Shown piece by piece: positions 20,301 through 30,384 of a stretch of DNA of 38,333 nucleotides. Numbering within the stretch: the stretch's first letter is position 1; each line of letters starts with the position of its first letter. The translations under genes and the position numbers were made by a program. Under the pieces are notes generated by a model. That model was not told where the DNA came from. It worked only from the letters and a program-made list of their open reading frames with translations, and searched no databases. Source of the DNA: Bolinopsis microptera (taxonomy: Eukaryota; Ctenophora; Tentaculata; Lobata; Bolinopsidae). The stretch covers positions 1 to 38,333 of the forward strand of contig NW_026971819.1 of NCBI RefSeq assembly GCF_026151205.1. Reading direction: 5' to 3'.

Positions 20301-23300
20301 GCCAGTGTTGGCAAAGTTCTATCTCAGAATCATACACTCAAAGTGGTTTAATCCAATGGGATACTGATGTGGTAATCCAATTCAATATTTCAATTTTTCA
20401 TTGTCTGCATCAGTATCCTATTGGATCTGATCATTTGGATGTTATTTATATGTATTCAAACGAAGTGATAGCATAATGTATGTTACTTCATATTATAGCA
20501 CAATACCTAACAAAACACAACGGCGAGACACAATTCTGTTAATAATATACTTAAAAGTTCCATGGGAATATCGGCTCAACAACACCGTGTTGCAACTGGT
20601 ATGTTTTCTAGGTATGTTATCATCAGTAAAAGTAATAGAGGTAACGGGGAAAATTTGTTGTCCTGTCTTCTGTCTCGTCATATGTTATGTGCTCTATTGG
20701 GTATATTTTATTTTTATGTTATTTTGTATTTATTTTCTTTGACTATCGATGCTAATATACTCCCTGGTGCTCCCCTCCAACCTAAAATACACTCTGTACC
20801 ATGTTTGAGGTCATCCATAAATCTTTACTTTATGGTAATATTTTGTACCATTTTTCTCAGACACTTTAAACTTGTGTACAGGGGGGAGAGGGGCATTGGG
20901 ACAGCCTTAGCTGCAATTTCTGTAAAATTGCTATCTACCACAAAAACCGAACTGTCACCTACCATGTCACCGAAACAGACTGTTAAGTTGCTTTTTAATA
21001 TTACCAGCAGCTGGCTTGGGGTCATGTCTAGGTGTGGTCTGGTTTTTCTATCTCTCCTTAATATTTCCCTGATAGTAATTTGTAATTGTTCCTTACTGAA
21101 CCCTGGACCAAATTTATCTGTTGTTTACAATAATGTCCATGGTTTCCTTAATACCCGTGATCTAGCATCAGGAACACCACCACTAAATATGACCAAGATA
21201 CATGAATTCCATGGTTATATCTACAAACATAAGCCTCACATCATTATTCTAAACGAGACATGGCTGAAAAATTCCATTCTCAGTAATGAGGTGCTCCCTG
21301 ACAAATACAAAGTATTTAGGCTTGATCGATCCTTAAGATCGCATCCAGTGGATGCAACCCAGCCCAAGAAATTCAGAAAAAACGGTGGTGGTGTTCTGAT
21401 TGCCCATAGAACAGACATTGATATCTCGAGTCTAAAGTTCTCAAAGGTTAGTGTTCAAGCTGAATTATTATCAGTCATAATTAAGACTCAGTGTGGAAGA
21501 AACTTTTGCATATCTACATTCTATAGAGTAGGAACACTTGGCTTAGATAATTTTGAATCTTTCAAGAAACATTTTGTTACGTTAGCATCTGCCAGAAAGT
21601 TGCAAAGACACATTCTGGTAGGGGACTTTAATTTAGCTTCGATTTCCTGGCCAGATGGTCAGTCATCTTGCCAGCTACATTCCAGCTTTGTAAATTTTCT
21701 CACTGATGACCTCGGACATACACAACTTATTAGCTCCCCTACTCACAAGTCAGGCAACACCTTAGATCTTGTGTTCACTAACATTCAGAACCTTATTAAG
21801 AATGTTAAAGTTTTAGATCAAAACGAAATGTGTATGTCCGACCACTTTTGTATCACATTTGACATTGATGTTAAGACCAAGTATATTAAGCAGCCTAAAA
21901 GAAAGATCTTTAATTATAGTAAAGGTAATTTTAGGGGCCTGAATTCTGAGTTATTTAGCATCGATTGGGATAGTATATTTGAGTGTAATGATCCTTATCT
22001 TGCCTGGAGTCGATTCAGAGGAGTTCTTGATGCAGCCTGTGACCGATGGATCCCTAAAAAGACCATTAAGTCTCAGTTCCAGCCCCCATGGTACGACTCC
22101 GAATGTGATCGTCTCCTACGAAATAAGGAGAAATGGAGAATAAGGCATAAAGGGAGCAACTCTGAGTCTCATAAACAAAAGTTTCGTGCATTTCGAACAA
22201 AATTTAAAAATATGATGGACGAAAGAATGAGACTCAGTGTTGAGGATGACTCCGATGATGCTCTTATCTCCAAGAAATTCTGGACCTACGTTAAATCTAA
22301 ATCAAAGTCAACCAGGATCCCTGAAACTGTTAAATATCATAATCGCTTTCGAAACAATCCATCTGATCAAGCTGCCCTTTTTAACGAATATTTTTATGAG
22401 CAGTTTTCTCAAGAGAGCGATTATGGCATTGACATAGATTTTCGTGATGATTGTTTTTCCAGTCTTGTGTTTAGTAAAGAAGATGTTCTGTTGATTCTCA
22501 AAAAGTTAAATCCTAACAAGGCCCCTGGCCCTGATGGGATTCATGGGAAAGTCCTCAAAAACTGTGCCCAAAGCCTTGCATACCCACTTAGTGTTTTATT
22601 TAACCTGTCTTTCTCAAGCGGATGCATACCCCCTGATTGGAAGCTGGCACTTGTAGTACCAGTGCACAAAAAGGGCGATAAGTCTTCGGTTGAGAACTAC
22701 AGGCCTATCTCGTTAACATCTCTTGTAATGAAAGTCTTTGAAAGGTGCATAAAGACTGCATTATACGCTGCATGTTCTGATCTGTTGGATGACCGACAAC
22801 ACGGTTTTGTTAATGAACGTTCATGCACAACCCAAATGATACCTTTCACGGACAATCTTGCACTTGCACTGAACAACAGGTCCAGGACTGATATAATATA
22901 TTTTGATTTTGCGAAAGCTTTTGATAGCGTTTCGCATGACCTCATTTTAAGTAAATTAAAGAATATTTTTAATGTCGATGGACTAATGCTTAAATTTATC
23001 AAGTCCTATCTTGAGGGGCGACAACAACAAGTAGTGATAGGAGGCCAAACGTCTTCCTCTCTACCAGTTCGGTCTGGTGTCCCTCAAGGTTCTATACTTG
23101 GCCCTCTATTGTTTGTAATATTTATAAATGACATGTTCTCCTGTGTCTCTGAAGGCACCAATATCGCCCTTTATGCAGATGACACTAAAATTTGGAGGGA
23201 GATTCTTGGTTACCCTGACCATCACATAATCCAAAATGACATCAATAGATTGTATGATTGGTCAGTGAGAAATCGAATGAAGTTCCACCCACAAAAGTGC

Positions 23301-25959
23301 AAAGCCCTCTCTGTGTCCCTGCAAAGAAACGTGCTGGATAACTTGCCATTCAATACCTTCTTCTATAAACTTTCTGGAAGTGATATTGACTTTGTGCCCT
23401 CTCAGTCAGATTTAGGAGTCGCAATAAACTCCAGGTTTAATTGGGGTGCACAATGTAAAGCGCTTGTTTCCAAAGCTACCTCCAGACTTGGACTACTTAA
23501 GAGAACATGTCATTTCACTACTGATAAAAGGCAGAAAAGATCGTTCTATTTGGCGTTAATTAGGTCTATATTTGAACATTGTTCTGTCATATGGTCCCCT
23601 CAATCTGCAACTCATCTTCAACAGTTTGTTGCTATCCAAAAGAGGGCTATTAAATGGATCAATGGTGAACCCTACTCCAGTTATAATGACGATAAACTTG
23701 CTACAGAGCAAAAGAAGCTAAATATTCTCCCTGTCATGCAGAAGTTTATTTATAACGATCTTATGACCTTCTATAAAATAGTGAATAGCATAATCCCAGT
23801 TTCGCTTCCTACTTATATAGTCCTATGCCGTCCAGAGGGCACCCGATACACTAGGCACAATGCTCAAATAATTGATAGGTCGGATACTTCAACTTACATG
23901 AGTACCACTGTGCCCTGCTCGGATGCCTTCCGAAATAGCTTCTTTTATAGATCTATGCTGAAATGGAATAGTCTACCAGTATGTATCCGGCAGTCAGAGC
24001 GGATTTCTACTTTTAAGGCCAATCTGATCAAGTACCTCTGGGCTGCCGATACAGTCTGGCCAGACTAGTCTCAGAAATGTGTTTTTGTTGGTTACAATTC
24101 TGTCCGTCCAATTTCCTATCTGCTTGTCCTTCTTTTTCTTCTATCAGTTGTGACGGAATTGTAATGAACAAAATCCATATATAATTATTTATGATATGTT
24201 TGATTTCTTGTTATTGTATGTCATTCAAATTTGGTAGACGGCCCCAACGTTAATGTGGCTTTTGCTATGTGTTGGTTCAGCCGAATTAATTATTATGTAA
24301 TCAAGTTTATTTTTCTCTTTTAGTTAATTGTCATCCGGCCAAACATCAAGCAACTTATATTGCAGCACCATTTTTCAATTAGAATATTAAAATATGTCAT
24401 TGTAATTTTGCATGGCTGAAATGTAACGCTTGATTTGTATATATAATAATTAATTGAATTTTCAAATAAAAAAAAAAAAAACTGTAAGTTCAATAAAATT
24501 TTGTGTCAATGCTTATTTGAGTTTTTTAGTATGTGATTCTCACCGACTTCATTGGAACATTTTCTTCTTTCACCGACTTTAACTTGAAAAGCTTGTAAGA
24601 AACGATCAAACTGCCACAAACTATGACAAAGTAAGATGGTAGGGTTGGAAGCAGGGTTAACACACTGAAATAAAGTGTAATAATTTATTGCTTATTAAAA
24701 TGATAATAATTTATTGCTTATTAAAATGACTTTAAGTAGACTCTAAAAGTTGCATAATATGTTTCAGCCCAGATTTTCAGGAGTAATGTAAAGCTGATCT
24801 TACCCTATTGCAATATGTTTTACAACTTTATTCTCAATGACAACTGCTATTCGATAATCACAGAAGGCCCACTCTGGTATGTAGCACATATTTTCCCCCA
24901 CAACAAAGGGCATTATTCCTGAAAATTAACGTGAGTCAATTTGTATTGTACATCATGAACAGAGAAACTGTTTCAAGAGTTGCATTACTGAGGCAAGGTT
25001 ATAACTTATGGAGTGTCGTGTAGTAATCTTTAGCATACTGCTATACTAATTGGGATAAGTTATGCTTTGTGGTATTTTGATTATTTAATTTATGTAAATC
25101 ATGTGCTTCATTTCGAATCTTCGCAATATGTTGAAAAACGATTATTTACCAAGAGCAAGTCCAAACATCCATGCAGTTGTGAACACTAGGTAGTGCACTC
25201 TTCTGTATTGTACCAGATACAAACAATACTTGTGTGGCTTACTCACTGCAACGAGTCGCCATATTGTCAGATACATTAGCAGAATGGGCAAAGCTACTGT
25301 GAAAACTTGGTACAATATGCCTGAAGGTAAATAAGAAATGTAACAATTTACACATCATGCAAATTTCACTTTAATTTAAATCGTCATGATACTAATGATA
25401 TCTTATTTACATCTGTTTCAATGTCATGTTCTTTTAGTAACCTTATTCATAAGAAAGCACTATTAGTTGCATTATACCTGGTATCTGGCATAGCGTGATG
25501 TTGAGAAATATGTTGTGCAAATATTCTTTACGGTTCCCAGATGTCAGCATGTTTTTTGCCATCACCAAAGCCAACAGCCCTGAAAACCCCCTCAATTTGA
25601 AAAGACCCCAACTCATTGAAAGCATATATAATCATGGCACTTTCAATCAGAAACTTCTTTATCTATTCTAATTTATTTATTAAAACTAAAGAATAATTAC
25701 CTGATATGAAATCAATTGAAGCTATCTGAATGAGCAGACTAGTAACTCCAAATCTGCGTCTTTGTGATAACACGACCAACAGATACGAGTTAAAGATACT
25801 GCAAAAGCTCCCAATAATAACAAGCAATATTCCTATGGTAGTGTCAGCTGAGTGGTGACTGGGAAATATTGGTCGGGTGTCGTTGATGTCAGACTTTCTT
25901 GTTCCGTAGGAAAAGTTCTGGTCTATGTATTCATGGCAGTGATCTTCAAGTGTTTGCAT
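17113..25959 (-). CDS. Class A-like G protein-coupled receptor, seven exons, complete
   Basis: Exons are 25959-25701, 25579-25478, 25320-25150, 24918-24804, 24664-24544, 18262-18211 and 17324-17113. All junctions are GT-AG and all phases fit, giving 343 residues from ATG to stop. The N-terminus has sequons at N15 and N26. TM1 is about 42-64 (N57), and TM2 about 75-96 with the conserved Asp (D83). C117 sits exactly 25 residues before R142 and should pair with an ECL2 Cys (C189 or C197). TM3 ends in LTIWRLVAV, so the usual DRY is IWR. TM5 is about 217-240, TM6 has P296, and TM7 ends in DSLNMARP instead of NPxxY. The tail is short with one Cys. The ligand is unknown. Intron 5 contains a LINE and intron 6 a MITE. 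A diverged rhodopsin-family receptor is the best reading. Confidence 0.85.
17474..17757. mobile_element. hAT-like MITE, 284 bp
   Basis: The ends are CTGTGGCGTAAC and, inverted, CAGTGGCGTAAC. The right end extends to CAGTGGCGTAACTAAGG, a form common among animal hAT-type non-autonomous elements. The flanks GCTATTTG (17466-17473) and GCTATTTC (17758-17765) make an 8-bp target duplication with one mismatch, as expected for hAT. The interior has several copies of GGCGCCCC and no coding capacity. It lies in intron 6 of the GPCR gene. The open frame at 17340-17558 overlaps it and is not a gene. Confidence 0.85.
18211..18262 (-). CDS. GPCR exon 6 (52-bp microexon, intracellular loop 3)
   Basis: Acceptor is a T-run then CAG ending at 18263; donor AGAG|GTAATG. 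It encodes ATDTPRSSMESYIHEVR plus one base, fitting phase 0 upstream and phase 1 downstream. It supplies the Ser/Thr-rich part of the third intracellular loop, a likely phosphorylation region. Confidence 0.75.
18850..20367 (+). CDS. LINE ORF1: AlkB-like dioxygenase plus SGNH esterase
   Basis: 505 residues from the first in-frame ATG. Residues 1-65 are a probable coiled coil with a Lys-rich end. Residues 105-272 look like an AlkB-type 2-oxoglutarate/Fe(II) dioxygenase: an ACLVTRY strand, the HxD metal pair in LHKDDE (H171, D173), then CTYSIGAPRSLEF, the distal His in MRHRI (H248), and WRYSLSFR with R264 and R270 as candidate 2OG ligands. A Ser/Pro linker spans 274-305. Residues 311-495 are an SGNH hydrolase with GDS (S320), GG (344), GAND (N376) and DIHP (D475, H477). 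Esterase domains are known in CR1/L2 ORF1 proteins, where the protein binds RNA. An AlkB domain there is unusual and could repair alkylated template RNA. No zinc knuckle is seen. Confidence 0.8.
   Translation: MPTLPANFLALLQNLSLEVKQHMHTLLTESILDSLKEEKLASKIERLDEKKKEKKTKKETTVQNVSYSPHALVEHIPVLPGMDENLFKKITDELDSMNLEGKSKKVHTLWLSPSSEDYCFGNIVNKPHPINNFPSIFKLMGLINDLPSTTNNMDACLVTRYDTQQAKLSLHKDDEDLIISQSSSICTYSIGAPRSLEFVLDTTQVEKRTTRASRSRPAQELINADFTLPATNGTLNIMKPGAQQVMRHRIAPGVAPSDNETCWRYSLSFRKLTTPSSSSSPSSPILPSPTSDSPNKVSPKAPITDSQKHQKSIILIAGDSFAARLDADRLSRGKETVTNIAKGGLKISAIQKSIEAFHTKNPLVQVKKLFLSFGANDIRYCTEGVNHLKTPVSDLMKTAKKLYPNARVFVQAIPPVHPNGQEKIPGNVCAMNNLIFDRCSRHKLFYLDVFWAFLDRYGNRNERLFPKCDNRGFYDIHPSPKAGMPVLAKFYLRIIHSKWFNPMGY
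20351..20426 (+). promoter_or_regulatory. 19-bp hairpin enclosing the ORF1 stop codon
   Basis: ATCCAATGGGATACTGATG (20351-20369) pairs with its inverse at 20408-20426, with one G-U pair and a 38-base loop. The ORF1 stop TGA (20365-20367) lies in the 5' arm. It is well placed to affect termination or re-initiation for ORF2, which starts 194 bp downstream. The function is inferred. Confidence 0.7.
20562..24068 (+). CDS. LINE ORF2: endonuclease and reverse transcriptase
   Basis: 1,168 residues from ATG at 20562. Residues 1-175 are poorly conserved with three hydrophobic segments (about 41-60, 87-100, 158-175), ending in LLNPGPN (NPGP 180-183). The AP-type endonuclease spans about 185-437, with NNVHG (190-194), LNETW (E232), GDFN (354-357) and SDH (426-428). 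The reverse transcriptase spans about 640-900: APGPDG (654-659), YRPISL, FDFAKAFDSVSH (781-792), SGVPQGSILGPLLF (838-851) and YADD (871-874). The C-terminal part has the usual CR1 CxxIW-type region (HCSVIWSP) and no RNase H. All catalytic residues look intact. It performs target-primed reverse transcription. The hydrophobic frame at 20476-20742 overlaps in another phase and is a shadow. Confidence 0.92.
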   Translation: MGISAQQHRVATGMFSRYVIISKSNRGNGENLLSCLLSRHMLCALLGIFYFYVILYLFSLTIDANILPGAPLQPKIHSVPCLRSSINLYFMVIFCTIFLRHFKLVYRGERGIGTALAAISVKLLSTTKTELSPTMSPKQTVKLLFNITSSWLGVMSRCGLVFLSLLNISLIVICNCSLLNPGPNLSVVYNNVHGFLNTRDLASGTPPLNMTKIHEFHGYIYKHKPHIIILNETWLKNSILSNEVLPDKYKVFRLDRSLRSHPVDATQPKKFRKNGGGVLIAHRTDIDISSLKFSKVSVQAELLSVIIKTQCGRNFCISTFYRVGTLGLDNFESFKKHFVTLASARKLQRHILVGDFNLASISWPDGQSSCQLHSSFVNFLTDDLGHTQLISSPTHKSGNTLDLVFTNIQNLIKNVKVLDQNEMCMSDHFCITFDIDVKTKYIKQPKRKIFNYSKGNFRGLNSELFSIDWDSIFECNDPYLAWSRFRGVLDAACDRWIPKKTIKSQFQPPWYDSECDRLLRNKEKWRIRHKGSNSESHKQKFRAFRTKFKNMMDERMRLSVEDDSDDALISKKFWTYVKSKSKSTRIPETVKYHNRFRNNPSDQAALFNEYFYEQFSQESDYGIDIDFRDDCFSSLVFSKEDVLLILKKLNPNKAPGPDGIHGKVLKNCAQSLAYPLSVLFNLSFSSGCIPPDWKLALVVPVHKKGDKSSVENYRPISLTSLVMKVFERCIKTALYAACSDLLDDRQHGFVNERSCTTQMIPFTDNLALALNNRSRTDIIYFDFAKAFDSVSHDLILSKLKNIFNVDGLMLKFIKSYLEGRQQQVVIGGQTSSSLPVRSGVPQGSILGPLLFVIFINDMFSCVSEGTNIALYADDTKIWREILGYPDHHIIQNDINRLYDWSVRNRMKFHPQKCKALSVSLQRNVLDNLPFNTFFYKLSGSDIDFVPSQSDLGVAINSRFNWGAQCKALVSKATSRLGLLKRTCHFTTDKRQKRSFYLALIRSIFEHCSVIWSPQSATHLQQFVAIQKRAIKWINGEPYSSYNDDKLATEQKKLNILPVMQKFIYNDLMTFYKIVNSIIPVSLPTYIVLCRPEGTRYTRHNAQIIDRSDTSTYMSTTVPCSDAFRNSFFYRSMLKWNSLPVCIRQSERISTFKANLIKYLWAADTVWPD
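24465..24470 (+). terminator. LINE polyadenylation signal and A-tail
   Basis: AATAAA runs directly into an A-run ending at 24481, marking the 3' end of the LINE. Confidence 0.7.
24544..24664 (-). CDS. GPCR exon 5 (TM5)
   Basis: Acceptor CTTTATTTCAG ends at 24665; donor AAGTCG|GTGAGA at 24543. It encodes VLTLLPTLPSYFVIVCGSLI (TM5) and the start of the basic third loop (KLFKLKSVKEEN), ending in phase 0. Confidence 0.82.
24679..24730. repeat. 26-bp tandem duplication in GPCR intron 4
   Basis: AATAATTTATTGCTTATTAA followed by AATGAT is repeated at 24679-24704 and 24705-24730 with one difference in the last base. Confidence 0.85.
24804..24918 (-). CDS. GPCR exon 4 (end of TM4, extracellular loop 2)
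   Basis: Acceptor TTAATTTTCAG; donor AGG|GTAAGA. It encodes IMPFVVGENMCYIPEWAFC and following residues. The cysteines C189 and C197 lie in loop 2; one should bond to C117 of TM3. Confidence 0.82.
25150..25320 (-). CDS. GPCR exon 3 (TM3 and most of TM4)
   Basis: Acceptor TTACCTTCAG; donor CTTG|GTAAAT. It encodes TM3 (ILYQVFTVALPILLMYL), the IWR variant of the DRY motif at 140-142, the conserved AVSKPHKY second loop start, and TM4 (VHYLVFTTAWMFGLALG). Confidence 0.85.
25478..25579 (-). CDS. GPCR exon 2 (end of TM2, loop 1, start of TM3)
   Basis: Acceptor GGGTTTTCAG; donor CCAG|GTATAA. It encodes LLALVMAKNMLTSGNRKEYL and continues to C117, the conserved Cys at the top of TM3. A sequon NIT lies in this part. 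Confidence 0.82.
25701..25959 (-). CDS. GPCR exon 1 (N-terminus, TM1, most of TM2)
   Basis: Starts at ATG 25959-25957 and ends at donor TCAG|GTAATT. It encodes 86 residues: a 40-residue extracellular N-terminus with two sequons, TM1 (IGILLVIIGSFCSIFNSYLL), a basic first loop (QRRRFG) and TM2 with D83. This ATG gives the usual N-terminal length for a small-ligand or peptide receptor. Confidence 0.82.
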
Positions 25960-26013
25960 AGTTATGCTACAAAGGGTCGGGTTGTTAGTCTTTCATTAAA
26001 TCCCTCAGATTAT

Positions 26014-26069
26014 GCAACAACTGAAATAGTTGTTGCTATTGAAGTTGTTGCAACTGAAATAGCAACAAC
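26014..26069. repeat. Two short palindromes of GCAACAAC/GTTGTTGC
   Basis: GCAACAACT-GAAAT-AGTTGTTGC (26014-26036) is a perfect 9-bp hairpin. A second, GTTGTTGC (26044-26051) with GCAACAAC (26062-26069), follows. They lie just upstream of GPCR exon 1 on its strand, so a promoter or 5' UTR role is possible. Confidence 0.65.
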
Positions 26070-26283
26070 TTGTAATACTGAAATAGTAACTTGAATACTC
26101 GGTTATGCAAGTTTGCCAACTGAGTAAAACAAATTTTTTTTTAGTAAAACAAATTTTATTTTATACCCACAATCAATTCATATTTAGTTCAAATATTTAA
26201 AGTCAAAATAACCATTTCACATAAGTGGTTATATTATAATAAAATAATTTGTGATAAATTAATAAATTAATTTACACTCAAAA

Positions 26284-26516
26284 ATGAATGAACACTGCAT
26301 CCGACATCCTGAGCTACTTGCCAGTGATTTAGTCTTATGGGAACCTACGCACGGTAGAGCACAGCAAGGCCGACCAAGACAAAGCTACTTGTCTATGTTA
26401 CTGAAGGAAGTTGGGACAAACTCTAAAGAGGAACTGCGAACCCTGATGCGGGACAGGGATATATGGAGGGGGTTTTCTGGCGTAGATCGGACTTAGCTCC
26501 GACATAGTAGTAGTAG
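26284..26516 (+). pseudogene. 3' end of a truncated LINE (C-terminal domain)
   Basis: The frame reads LVLWEPTHGRAQQGRPRQSY, then LKEVGTNSKEELRTLMRDRD and WRGFSGVDRT. This W/G/RGRP pattern is the C-terminal tail common to reverse transcriptases of several non-LTR families. The frame ends at a stop followed by AGTAGTAGTAG, a short microsatellite tail as at the 3' end of many LINEs. The rest of the ORF is missing, so it is a 5'-truncated copy. Confidence 0.75.

Positions 26517-30384
<3,868 letters not shown>

Larger units (their letters stand above)
18411..24481 (+). mobile_element. Full-length CR1-group LINE with AlkB-esterase ORF1
   Basis: The element has a 5' region of moderate GC from about 18411 (boundary approximate), ORF1 (18850-20367), a 194-bp spacer, ORF2 (20562-24068), a 3' untranslated region of about 400 bp with AATAAA at 24465-24470, and an A-run to 24481. 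Both ORFs are open end to end, so the copy is young and potentially active. The apurinic endonuclease plus reverse transcriptase without RNase H, and an esterase in ORF1, fit the CR1/L2 group. The poly(A) tail is less typical, since CR1 tails are usually short microsatellites. I found no target duplication. It lies antisense in intron 5 of the GPCR gene; its tail is 62 bp from the exon 5 donor. Confidence 0.88.

Noticed and set aside
20476-20742. Hydrophobic 88-codon ORF between the LINE ORFs
   Set aside because: It overlaps the start of ORF2 in another frame and has no recognisable feature. A real small protein cannot be excluded, but nothing supports it.
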